From NCBI RefSeq assembly GCF_000423125.1, contig NZ_AUHJ01000004.1, positions 229,789-293,788 on the forward strand: a DNA stretch of 64,000 bases, written 5' to 3'. The stretch comes from Haliea salexigens DSM 19537 (GTDB lineage Bacteria; Pseudomonadota; Gammaproteobacteria; Pseudomonadales; Halieaceae). The notes below the pieces were generated by a model. That model did no database searches, was not told the origin of the DNA, and saw only the letters and a list, made by a program, of their open reading frames with translations. The translations under genes were made by a program, and so were the position numbers. Position 1 is the first letter of the stretch. Each line of letters opens with the position of its first letter. Below, piece by piece: positions 56,918-64,000 of this stretch.

Positions 56918-57969
56918 TCAGGCGGCGCTGTCCAATGGGGCCTCGGGCGGGAAACGGGCAGGTTGGACAACGTAGGTTCTGCTCAGCGTATCGATGAATA
57001 CCGGATCATTGAGCGGGTCACTGGGCATATCAAAGGACACACCCCGTAACCGCAGATCATCCATCAACATGTTGAGTGCCCGGTCCGGGGTCAGGTCATC
57101 GGTGTGGTGTGGTCAAAGTAGCGTTTCAGATCAGTCATGTCGTCAAACACATGAGCGCTGTAGTGAATCAGGAGGCGAACCTCCCCGGCAGCATACCGCG
57201 CCATCACCTTGTCATCATCGACCACTTCCCAGTCATTCTCACCCACGGCGCGAATGCGGGATTGCAGGCTGAAGCCGGACGGGAGGTCACGGCGATCCCT
57301 TGGCCCACAGGCCTCGCCGCGGTGAAACATGCGCTGGTTGTCGGTCACGATGCCACTGTTCCAGAACGGGGGGACAAAACGATGCGGTTCTCCCTCGGGG
57401 CCATCGGGCCAATAGGTGAAGCCGCCGTCAATACTGGAATCGTAGAAGTAGGTGATGACCTGGCCTGCCTTGACACCCCAGTGATCAAAGAGACCGGATT
57501 TGGCCATGACACTCATCAGCCAGGCCGGTGTATTGGTGGGATCCATGCCGCGCCAGCTGCGGCCGTCGAAGTGACCGCCATCAAGGCCATGGCTGGGCCC
57601 CTGGAGGTTGAACTGGAACAGGTAGGGAGCTCCGTAGCGTGCGCCGTACATCTGCTTGACCGAATCCAGAAGCTTGCGACTGTAGAATATCTCATGCAGG
57701 TCGTCGTAGTAGCAGAGTCCATTGTTACCGAGTATGCCGCGGAAGGCGGGGGTCAGAAAATCCTCCAACTGCGCCTTGTCAGCCGCAACATCCGCGCGAC
57801 CGCTGACAGCCAGCAGCTCGTCCACCGACCGGAAATAGATCCCCGCAATCAGTGGCCAGGGCCCTGACGTGCGCAGGACCCGGAAGAGCTGCGCCAGCTC
57901 CTGCTCGCTAAAGACATCCTGAACAAGGCTCGGGGGAACCGCCGGTATGAACGCAGACGACTCAGGCAT
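56918..57969 (-). pseudogene. Oxygenase-like paralogue 4, frameshifted near the C-terminus
   Basis: The open frame from the ATG at 57969 stops at 57091 after 292 residues (end ...DHTTPMT). The other three copies continue with DHTDD-type sequence for about 55 more residues. Here the bases GACCACACCACACCGATGAC contain a tandem CCACA. Removing one copy restores the frame: T-D-D-L-T-P-D-R-A-L, then GVSFDMPSDPLNDPVFIDTL, ending at a TGA at 56918 with 348 residues, the family length. H133-x-D135 (GHFDG), H216 (RMFHRGEACGP) and Arg227 are intact, so the shortened protein may still fold. It is divergent from the MFS gene. Confidence 0.82.
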
Positions 57970-58027
57970 GATGCAATCCCCCTGGGGCCGGACAACTCAA
58001 AGAAGCCAACCCGGACCGAAAAATTTA

Positions 58028-58039
58028 CTTATACATATT
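58028..58039. promoter_or_regulatory. Cluster palindrome site 8
   Basis: CTTATACATATT lies in the 110-base AT-rich region between paralogue 4 and the divergent MFS gene. A second half-site (ACTTATA) follows about 20 bases later. It could control both directions. Confidence 0.45.
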
Positions 58040-58079
58040 TTATTGTTAACTTATATCCTCCCCGGTCACGTGTCAAGCC

Positions 58080-59300
58080 ATGTCATCGCAGCTCGCCCCT
58101 TCCAGCCCCGAGGACCGCCCCCTCCAGCCCGGAAGTCCCGAAATGCCCGGTCTGCGGCTGGCAATGTTCCTCTGTGGTTTCTGCTCCGTGTCGGTGCTGC
58201 ACGGTACCCAGCCGCTACTGCCCGAACTGGCCACCTACTTCGACGTGACCTCGTCTACCGCCAGCTGGGCACTCTCGGCAACCATGCTCGCCCTGGCCTT
58301 GATGCTGCTGCCGGCGGGGCTGCTGTCCGACCGCTTTGGCCGTCGCGGATTCCTGCTGGGTGGCCTGGGCCTGGCCTCTCTGGCAACCGTCGCCGCAGCC
58401 CTGGCGCCACGTTTCGTCGACCTGCTTTTCTGGCGGACACTGACCGGCCTGGTCCTCGCCGGCGTGCCGGCGATTGCCCTGGCCTACCTGACAGAGGAAG
58501 TTGCGCCTGGCTTTGTCGGTCGCAGCATTGCCCTGTACGCCGCAGGTAACGCCCTGGGTGGCGTGAGCGGGCGCCTGATGGCGGGGGCCCTGGGCGAGTG
58601 GCAGAGCTGGCGCCTGTCCCTGGCGGTGATAGGAGGGCTGGGTCTGCTGGCTACGCTGGCACTGTGCAAGCTGCTACCGCGCGAACGACAGTTTCGGCCT
58701 GTCCGGCACAGTCTGGCAGCATCACTCCACACCGTACTCGCGCACTGGCGTAATCCGGAGCTGCGGCGCTTTTTCGCCATTGGTTTCCTGCTCATGGGCT
58801 CCTACATTTCCCTCTACAGCATCATCGTCTTTTATCTGATGGCACCGCCCTTTTCGCTGTCACTGGGCACCACCAGCTTCCTGTTCCTGCTCTTGCTGCT
58901 GGGCATTCCCGTGTCGATGCTAAGTGGCCATCTGGTGGACGGACGCGGACCCTGGCTGCCCATTGGCGGCGGAACGGCACTGATGTTGCTGGGGCTGATG
59001 GGCACACTGCTGCCCCACCTGGTCTGGCTGAGCCTCGCGCTGGTAGTCTTCACCCTGGGCTATTTTTTCAGCTATACCGCCAGCAACGGCAGTGTGACCC
59101 GGCGAGCGCCCTTCGCCCGCGGAACCGCGGCCGGAATTTATCTCAGCTGTTTTTACAGCGGTGGTGCGCTGATCAATGTCGCTGCCGGTTTTGCCTGGGA
59201 ATGGTGGGGCTGGCCGGGCGTGACAGTACTGTTGGGAGCCTGCCTGCTGCTGATCTTCTGGCTTTGGTGTCGAATGCCGCGCAAGGAGCAAGCCCTGTAG
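58080..59300 (+). CDS. MFS transporter
   Basis: A 406-residue major-facilitator protein with about 12 membrane segments. The motif A loop is DRFGRRGFLLGG, the N-terminal LHGTQPLLPELATYF is typical of the YnfM/Bcr-like drug:proton antiporter branch, and a long loop precedes the second half. It may export or import a pathway compound. It is the last plus-strand gene that shares a promoter region with the oxygenase-like family. Confidence 0.9.
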   Translation: MSSQLAPSSPEDRPLQPGSPEMPGLRLAMFLCGFCSVSVLHGTQPLLPELATYFDVTSSTASWALSATMLALALMLLPAGLLSDRFGRRGFLLGGLGLASLATVAAALAPRFVDLLFWRTLTGLVLAGVPAIALAYLTEEVAPGFVGRSIALYAAGNALGGVSGRLMAGALGEWQSWRLSLAVIGGLGLLATLALCKLLPRERQFRPVRHSLAASLHTVLAHWRNPELRRFFAIGFLLMGSYISLYSIIVFYLMAPPFSLSLGTTSFLFLLLLLGIPVSMLSGHLVDGRGPWLPIGGGTALMLLGLMGTLLPHLVWLSLALVVFTLGYFFSYTASNGSVTRRAPFARGTAAGIYLSCFYSGGALINVAAGFAWEWWGWPGVTVLLGACLLLIFWLWCRMPRKEQAL

Positions 59301-59342
59301 CGCCAGGTCAGGCTGATGACCAGGAGGGCCTGCGGGCCAAGT

Positions 59343-59369
59343 CCGGCACTGGTAATGCTGCAACAGAAA
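59343..59369 (+). repeat. Direct repeat A, left copy
   Basis: These 27 bases match 61917-61943 at 24 positions in the same orientation. The two copies bracket the LysR-DoxX-DODA module. Confidence 0.6.
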
Positions 59370-59470
59370 TGGCCTACGAACAGCGAGGTCGACCGTAAGG
59401 GGTGTTGTTTCACTCTGACCATGACCGATACTTCCGGGCGGCAACTATTCGCTCCGGCTCTTCCAGCGAT

Positions 59471-60436
59471 TTACGTGTTGGATTCAGGGCGCACGCGCGG
59501 AAAGAACCTGGCCTCCGCCTCGGCGAGCTCTGCGCGCACAAAATCCCTAAATACCCTTACGCGGGCGGGTGCCCCGTGCCCAGCCAGGCTGATGGCGTAA
59601 AGCGTGCCCTTGGAAATACTCCACTCTGGGAGCACGGGTAGCAGCGCGCCGGACGCGACGGAAGCCGTTGCCACCAGACTCGGGATCGGCCCAATCCCGC
59701 CGCCCGCGACAACCAGACGCAGCAAGCTGGCGTAATCGCTGGTTCGGATTACTGGAGACACAATGATTTGGTGCGAGCGGCCGCGTTGATCGGTCAGCAG
59801 CAGTTGTGTGGCTTCGGGAAAGGCTCGCGACACTATCATGGAATGCGTGGCGAGCGCTGAAGGCACGTCCGGGCTGCCGTCATTGGCCGCAAGGTAGTCC
59901 GGCGCCGCGTACAGTCCGATATGAAAATCCGCTAACTTCGACGCCCGATAGGCCATATCCGGCAGGCCCCCCACGTTTGCCCTGAGTGCGAGATCAATTC
60001 GGTTGGCGGCGAGATCGAGGGGCGAGTCGGTAAGCAAGAGTTCGACCTTGATTTGCGGGTGCACGCGCCGAAAGCGCACCACGAGGTCGGGCAGCACGTC
60101 CATGCCCAGATCGATGGGAGCGGTTACACGCAGGTGCCCCCGGAGCACATCCTGTGACTGTCGTGCCCCCTCTGCGGCATCATCCATCCATTTCAAGGCC
60201 TCTCTGGCCTTGGTATAGAAGGCGGTTCCCTCCTCGGTCGGCGAGACTGCCCGTGGGGTACGTGCCAACAGCCTCGCTGCCAGGCGTTTCTCCAGACGCG
60301 ACAATCGCCGGCTGATGCTGCCTTTGGTCTCCTGAAGTTGCCGGGCGGCGGCAGACACCGTGCCCAACTCCACAACCGTACAGAAGGCCCGCACATCTTC
60401 AATGGCACCACCTATGGTTTCCGTTTTATCAACCAT
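59471..60436 (-). CDS. LysR-family transcriptional regulator
   Basis: A 321-residue LysR protein. The winged HTH is in the first 70 residues (VELGTVSAAARQLQETKGSI, then RRLSRLEKRLAARLL), followed by an effector-binding domain. The ATG at 60436 has AGGATTGGA upstream and is preferred over a TTG at 60445. It is divergent from the DoxX-dioxygenase pair and probably regulates them. Confidence 0.91.
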   Translation of the reverse strand: MVDKTETIGGAIEDVRAFCTVVELGTVSAAARQLQETKGSISRRLSRLEKRLAARLLARTPRAVSPTEEGTAFYTKAREALKWMDDAAEGARQSQDVLRGHLRVTAPIDLGMDVLPDLVVRFRRVHPQIKVELLLTDSPLDLAANRIDLALRANVGGLPDMAYRASKLADFHIGLYAAPDYLAANDGSPDVPSALATHSMIVSRAFPEATQLLLTDQRGRSHQIIVSPVIRTSDYASLLRLVVAGGGIGPIPSLVATASVASGALLPVLPEWSISKGTLYAISLAGHGAPARVRVFRDFVRAELAEAEARFFPRVRPESNT

Positions 60437-60532
60437 GAGTTCCAATCCTGGAGTCTTACGCCTTTGGGGAAACTACCCTATTCTGTCCCCTGTTCCAATA
60501 CATCGCGTCACAACCCAAACAGGAGCTCCAGC

Positions 60533-60991
60533 ATGAACGCCACCACAGACAAGCGCATTGCCTCAACGCCCTTCCTCGAGAAGGTCAGTCCGCTGGCCTA
60601 TCCATTGATACGGGTAACCACCGGACTTCTTCTGATGCCCCATGGCGCACAGAAACTCTTTGGCTGGTTCGGTGGCTATGGACTATCCGGTACCGGAGCG
60701 TTTTTCGGGGACACCCTGGGCATGCAGCCTGGCGTTCTGTTCGCCCTCTTGGCCGGGCTGGTCGAGTTCTTCGGTGGCCTGGCTCTGGTGATCGGCCTGC
60801 TGACCCGGCCGGCAGCCGCTGCGGTCGCCGTGCTGCTGGCCGTGGCACTCAGTGTCCATTGGGCGAACGGCTTCTTCTGGACCAACGGCGGTATCGAGTA
60901 TCCACTGATGTGGTTGCTGCTCGCAATCGCCCTCATGCTGCGCGGTGGCGGGGAGTATTCACTGGACCGCCGCTTCGGCTTGCGGTTCTAG
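60533..60991 (+). CDS. DoxX-family membrane protein
   Basis: A 152-residue protein with four membrane segments. LIRVTTGLLLMPHGAQKLFG and AGLVEFFGGLALVIGLLTRP are the DoxX signatures. CAGGAGCTCC precedes the ATG. DoxX proteins are linked to quinone or thiol redox processes at the inner membrane. The dioxygenase gene follows after 36 bases. Confidence 0.9.
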   Translation: MNATTDKRIASTPFLEKVSPLAYPLIRVTTGLLLMPHGAQKLFGWFGGYGLSGTGAFFGDTLGMQPGVLFALLAGLVEFFGGLALVIGLLTRPAAAAVAVLLAVALSVHWANGFFWTNGGIEYPLMWLLLAIALMLRGGGEYSLDRRFGLRF

Positions 60992-61027
60992 ACCCTGATT
61001 CAGCTAACAGCCGGGAGTTCGTACACT

Positions 61028-61837
61028 ATGACCCTTTCTAATTTGCCCACTCTCTTCGTGCCACACGGCGCCGGCCCCTGCTTCTTCATGGACTGGGAGC
61101 CCGCGGACACCTGGTCGAGAATGGCCAGCTGGCTGCGCAGCGTACCCGAGCTGATAGGCGCGCGGCCGCGTGCGCTGCTGGTAATCTCCGCGCACTGGGA
61201 AGCGCCGCATTTCAGCGTCAACACCCAGGCGGCACCATCTCTGCTGTACGACTACTCCGGATTTCCGCCCCACACTTACGACCTGGAGTATCCGGCGCCT
61301 GGATCGCCTGAGCTCGCGGCCGAGGTGCGGGCACTGCTCGCTACCGCGGGCATTACCAGTGAGGCAGAGCGTGCCCGGGGTGTAGATCATGGAGTGTTCA
61401 TTCCCATGAAGGTGGCATTCCCGGCGGCCGATGTGCCCATCGTCCAGCTCTCGCTGAAACATGGCCTGGATCCCGTGGAACATCTGGCTCTGGGCCGGGC
61501 GCTGGCACCTTTGCGTCGAAACGGTGTATTGATCATCGGCAGCGGCATGAGCTACCACAACATGCGCCGCTTCAGCGTCAACAATACCGACCCGGATCCG
61601 GACTCGGTACGGTTTGATGCGTGGCTGACAGAGACAGTCGGTTTACCGCCAGACATCCGCGAACAACGCCTGACCGCATGGGCCGCCACCCCCGGTGGAC
61701 GCGCCTCCCATCCGCGCGAGGAACACCTTCTGCCTTTGCACGTCGTTGTCGGTGCCGCCGGCAATGATGCAGGGCAGCGCGTGTTTCAGGATCGTGTGAT
61801 CGGCAGCACCCAGTCCGCGTTCATGTTCGGAGGTTGA
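61028..61837 (+). CDS. DODA-type extradiol ring-opening dioxygenase
   Basis: A 269-residue class III (LigB-superfamily) dioxygenase of the 4,5-DOPA-dioxygenase/YgiD type. Metal and catalytic histidines are in FVPHGAGPCFF, SAHWEAP, GVDHGVFIPMK and GSGMSYHNMR. It would open a catechol ring. The LysR-DoxX-DODA arrangement is a common small unit in proteobacteria. Its natural substrate is unknown. Confidence 0.9.
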   Translation: MTLSNLPTLFVPHGAGPCFFMDWEPADTWSRMASWLRSVPELIGARPRALLVISAHWEAPHFSVNTQAAPSLLYDYSGFPPHTYDLEYPAPGSPELAAEVRALLATAGITSEAERARGVDHGVFIPMKVAFPAADVPIVQLSLKHGLDPVEHLALGRALAPLRRNGVLIIGSGMSYHNMRRFSVNNTDPDPDSVRFDAWLTETVGLPPDIREQRLTAWAATPGGRASHPREEHLLPLHVVVGAAGNDAGQRVFQDRVIGSTQSAFMFGG

Positions 61838-61916
61838 TCACGGCTTGAGCCGTGACAACAACGAAATCAATTCGAGAGTACTGAATGCCGCCCAAAATTG
61901 CCCCCCCCCTGAGCCT

Positions 61917-61943
61917 CCGGCACTGGTTATGCTGAAACAAAAA
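61917..61943 (+). repeat. Direct repeat A, right copy
   Basis: Matches 59343-59369 at 24 of 27 positions. It lies just before the tRNA terminator. Confidence 0.6.
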
Positions 61944-61972
61944 ACGGCTGGCACGTGATGGGCCAACCGTTT
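61942..61972 (-). terminator. Terminator downstream of the tRNA-Arg half
   Basis: An 11-bp stem (AAACGGCTGGC with GCCAACCGTTT, one G-U type pair) encloses a 9-base loop. Read on the minus strand it is followed by a T-rich run, as expected for the original tRNA-Arg transcript whose 3' half lies immediately upstream. Confidence 0.7.
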
Positions 61973-61990
61973 GATAGTTTTGGAAAAATT

Positions 61991-62035
61991 TGGCGCGCCT
62001 GGCACGATTCGAACGTGCGACCGCCTGGTTCGTAG
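61991..62035 (-). tRNA. 3' half of tRNA-Arg(ACG), attachment-site remnant
   Basis: Read on the minus strand, these 45 bases have exact tRNA geometry: anticodon loop CTACGAA (anticodon ACG), 3' anticodon stem CCAGG, variable loop CGGTC, T stem GCACG/CGTGC around TTCGAAT, acceptor strand CAGGCGC, G and CCA. Upstream of the loop the expected CCTGG stem is missing, so the gene is broken at the anticodon loop. This is what a displaced attB half looks like after integration into a tRNA gene. It is not a functional tRNA. Confidence 0.85.
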
Positions 62036-62036
62036 C
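62025..62036 (-). repeat. Attachment-core repeat, copy 1
   Basis: CTGGTTCGTAGC (reverse GCTACGAACCAG) covers the anticodon loop and stem start of the tRNA-Arg half. The same 12 bases recur at 62681-62692. Confidence 0.65.
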
Positions 62037-62265
62037 TCAACAAATGAAATTTAACGTATTGTTTTAAATAGCTTTTCTGGCGACGCCCGTTGCCGACCAA
62101 GCACGACAACGCACCACTGAGCACGCTGATGTCGGAAATTTGTCGGAATTGTAAACGTTGTCGATCGAGCTATTTTCGCAGGCTCAATGCACCGTAAAAA
62201 TACTGACTTTACAAGGTCCATCCCCAGTATTAATATTTAATACATAGTTTTTCAGGTACGCGCAC

Positions 62266-62511
62266 ATGGCCAGAAACACCTCCGTCACCCTCGGTGATCA
62301 TTTTGAAGCGTTCATCACCAGTAAGATAGAACAGGGTCGCTTTCAATCTGTCAGCGAAGCAGTCCGCGCCGGGCTGCGAAAGCTGGAGGAGGATGAAGCC
62401 AGGCTTGATATGTTGAGGACTCGACTAAGGGCGGGGGAGGACAGCCCCGTTGCTGAAAACTTTGATAGCCGGGAATTTCTGGAAAAACTCCATAAAAAGC
62501 CTCTTGGGTGA
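62266..62511 (+). CDS. parD: ParD-type antitoxin
   Basis: An 81-residue ribbon-helix-helix antitoxin. MARNTSVTLGDHFEAFITSK and GRFQSVSEAVRAGLRKLEED are the ParD/CC2985-type RHH and helix, and the rest is the toxin-binding tail. It overlaps the toxin gene by 4 bases (GTGA). The operon should be autoregulated by the ParD RHH domain. Confidence 0.9.
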   Translation: MARNTSVTLGDHFEAFITSKIEQGRFQSVSEAVRAGLRKLEEDEARLDMLRTRLRAGEDSPVAENFDSREFLEKLHKKPLG

Positions 62512-62711
62512 AGAAGCGCTATTTCATTCGCGAACTCGCTCTAAGAGATTTGGAGGAAATTTGGCTCTTTACCCTGTCGGGGTGGAGTCTAGAACAGGCT
62601 GATGCCTATACCAGTTCTATCCTTGCCCGCCTGAATTTGCTGGCCGACAACCCCAGCGTTGGCTACTATCCATTGAACAACTGGTTCGTAGCCACAATTG
62701 TGGCAATTTAG
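62508..62711 (+). CDS. parE: ParE-type toxin, truncated
   Basis: A 67-residue RelE/ParE-superfamily toxin starting at a GTG that overlaps the parD stop. Its first part is normal (YFIRELALRDLEEIWLFTLS, LLADNPSVG). After NPSVG the family would continue with about 30 residues ending in a strand such as H-x-I-F-Y-R and R-I-L-H. Here the sequence changes to YYPLNNWFVATIVAI and stops. The break falls at the second copy of the attachment core (62681). It is probably inactive as a gyrase poison. Confidence 0.82.
   Translation: MKKRYFIRELALRDLEEIWLFTLSGWSLEQADAYTSSILARLNLLADNPSVGYYPLNNWFVATIVAI
62681..62692 (-). repeat. Attachment-core repeat, copy 2
   Basis: The same 12 bases as at 62025-62036, in the same orientation, 656 bases away, at the point where parE loses its normal end. 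Confidence 0.6.
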
Positions 62712-63127
62712 ACCCTTGTAAATCGATCACCTGGATACGGCCCGCCCTCATTACACCCCGTATCGACCCGTGTTCTCTAGTAGATACCCTACGGTTAAGC
62801 TTGAGGCCCCTCCTTTCCTTGGCACTTCTTTCAAGCCATTGTCGGTGGCGAGCTCGCTTTGAATACAGATAGGGAATCCTGCTGAGCTGCCGATGAGAAT
62901 GTCACATCAAGCCGCAACTACCCCCTACTCCCTCTTTGACTGCATCCTCCATAACAAATCTGCTCGTAAACTTTTTGGGAATTTCATAAAGACGCCGCTG
63001 TATCTTATGCGACGAGGCACAAGGCATACACGAAGTGCTGCAGAATAGCTGTCTGTGAGCAGGGTAGCTGAAGTATTACCCTGCCCATGGGAGGAGGTGG
63101 TATTACATTGAAACTTTGCAATATCCG
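62712..63127. other. Intergenic region without recognised content
   Basis: These 416 bases between parE and the P450 remnant have lower GC than the rest of the window. No gene, hairpin or repeat can be supported. Reading frames here are short and look random. Confidence 0.6.
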
Positions 63128-63661
63128 TCATGACGCCACTTCAAGGGCCCCGACATCAACAGACATCGGTAGCTTTACCCAGCCGCTAAGTATCGGGACA
63201 GGAATTCGTTTACCATTCTCAAAATCCAGTTTCATATGAGGAAGTAGATCGATGAGCCATTCGAAAGCGACCTTCGCTTCAAGCCGTGCCAGCGCGGAGC
63301 CCATGCAAAAATGTATACCTTTCCCCAACGCTAGGTGATCTTTGTTGCGTCGATGCAGATCAAAAGTCTCTGGGGCTTCATAAGTATCAGCATCGAGATT
63401 CCCGGAGGAGAAAAGCAACCAAAGCGTATCACCCTTACTGATGTTTTTGCCTCTGAACTCAACATTTCTGGTTGCAATTCGAAAAAGGCCCATTACAGGG
63501 CCGTCATAACGCAACATTTCTTCAACGAAATCAGAAATCAATGTCCTATCATTTCGCAAGTCCGCCAGCACATCGGGATGATTCAATAAGAACACTACCC
63601 CGTTGCTGATCAAGTTGGTCGTTGTTTCATTCCCTGCAAGCCACAGCAGTTTGCTTAAACC
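63128..63661 (-). pseudogene. Cytochrome P450, C-terminal remnant
   Basis: About 177 residues of a bacterial P450. The I-helix oxygen-activation motif is in WLAGNETTTN, ExxR in EEMLRY, and the haem-Cys motif is LGKGIHFCMGSALAR (Leu replaces the first Phe of FGxGxHxC). The N-terminal half, about 220 residues, is missing, because the IS630 element begins just before the I-helix. The remnant continues in the same frame as the end of the transposase but after its stop. It cannot make an active enzyme. Confidence 0.85.
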
Positions 63662-64000
63662 TAGTGGGACGCTTGATTAATTAGGTAACGCATTCTTTGC
63701 TCTATCAACGGCTGCGAGGATACCCTTCGCATCCTTGGTCCATTTGAACGGTTTGGCCAACGTGCGATTGTGGACTTTAATAAAGTCGAGTAATGCTGCT
63801 TTGAGCTCTGGGACGCTGGTGAAAACTCCGCGGTAGAGGGCGCGCCGTTCAAGCTGGGCAAACCAACCCTCTACTGCATTCAGCCAGGAGGCACTGGTCG
63901 GCGTGAAATGGAAGTGAATGTAAGGCCTGGCCTCCAGCCAATCTCTGATCTCTTTCGTTTTGTGGGCGCTGTGATTATCGAGAATGATGTGCAGGTCCTT
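63662..64000 (-). mobile_element. IS630-family insertion sequence, one end (partial)
   Basis: The element enters from the right edge and ends near 63662-63665, where TGGGACGCTTGATT follows a CTAG. IS630 elements target TA, which fits this junction. It interrupts the P450 gene. The other end is outside the window. Confidence 0.75.
63677..64000 (-). CDS. IS630-family transposase, C-terminal part (partial)
   Basis: 107 residues to a TAA at 63677; the start is outside the window. The catalytic DDE core is visible: Asp in ILDNHSAHKT, and Glu in WLNAVEGWFAQLERR after HFTPTSAS. The end reads FKWTKDAKGILAAVDRAKN. All catalytic residues in this part are intact, so the element may be active if the rest is complete. 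Confidence 0.9.
   Translation of the reverse strand, partial: KDLHIILDNHSAHKTKEIRDWLEARPYIHFHFTPTSASWLNAVEGWFAQLERRALYRGVFTSVPELKAALLDFIKVHNRTLAKPFKWTKDAKGILAAVDRAKNALPN

Larger units (their letters stand above)
61838..62265. other. Gene-free edge of an integrated element
   Basis: These 428 bases hold no gene. They contain direct repeat A (right copy), a terminator, a tRNA-Arg 3' half and, from 62036, AT-rich DNA running to the parD gene. A run of eight to nine C residues lies at about 61900-61909. Confidence 0.7.

Noticed and set aside
61900..61909. C-run near a GGGGGCAATTTT-like sequence, considered as an insertion-sequence end
   Set aside because: It resembles the ends of some IS21-type elements, but no transposase or second end was found.
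62031..62041. GTAGCTCAAC resembling the 5' part of a tRNA on the plus strand
   Set aside because: No acceptor, anticodon or T stem follows on that strand; the real tRNA signal is the 3' half on the minus strand.

Overview
The window looks like chromosomal DNA of an aerobic, GC-rich, Gram-negative marine gammaproteobacterium, probably near Halieaceae/Spongiibacteraceae (OM60/NOR5-type). This is inferred from two large TonB-dependent receptors, OmpW, a WS/DGAT wax-ester synthase, a PQQ dehydrogenase, many SDR/MDR oxidoreductases and genes for a steroid-like or cyclic-ketone catabolism. No rRNA and no CRISPR array were seen.

Layout. (1) 0-11 kb: a catabolic block with a TonB receptor, SnoaL-like proteins, a hotdog thioesterase, a quinoprotein with an inserted haem-c domain, a DUF2855 protein, an SDR, a Rieske oxygenase of KshA type and a flavoprotein of 3-ketosteroid-delta1-dehydrogenase (KstD) type. 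(2) 11-18.5 kb: an HD-GYP response regulator followed by a giant hybrid histidine kinase. (3) 18.5-30.7 kb: housekeeping and lipid genes (WS/DGAT operon, AzlCD exporter, BASS transporter, TrmA/RlmD-like RNA methyltransferase, DUF533 protein, aminotransferase plus amidase, SDR). (4) 30.8-34.4 kb: OmpW, a small secreted protein and an OmpR-type two-component system. (5) 34.4-35.2 kb: a graveyard of gene fragments that marks a junction. (6) 35.2-58 kb: an accessory catabolic cluster with four paralogues of an unrecognised oxygenase-like family carrying an HxD...H...R signature, a HAPMO-type Baeyer-Villiger monooxygenase, an HSL-type esterase, alcohol and short-chain dehydrogenases, Dabb-fold proteins, a TonB receptor, an MFS transporter and a TetR regulator with a histone-H1-like tail. 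(7) 59.3-61.9 kb: a LysR/DoxX/DODA-dioxygenase module between two direct repeats. (8) 62-64 kb: the edge of an integrated element. The 3' half of a tRNA-Arg(ACG) gene, broken exactly at the anticodon loop, is followed by parD, a truncated parE, a P450 remnant and an IS630 transposase.

How the parts may work together. In the 35-58 kb cluster, eight promoter regions share a 12-bp imperfect palindrome (consensus CTTAYnnRTAAG), which suggests one regulon, plausibly under the local TetR protein. The logic fits uptake of a hydrophobic ketone or terpenoid-like compound through the TonB receptor, oxidation by the oxygenase-like paralogues and dehydrogenases, Baeyer-Villiger insertion to an ester, hydrolysis by the esterase, then CoA-dependent breakdown. 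The substrate is not known. The fourth oxygenase-like paralogue is broken by a 5-bp tandem duplication.
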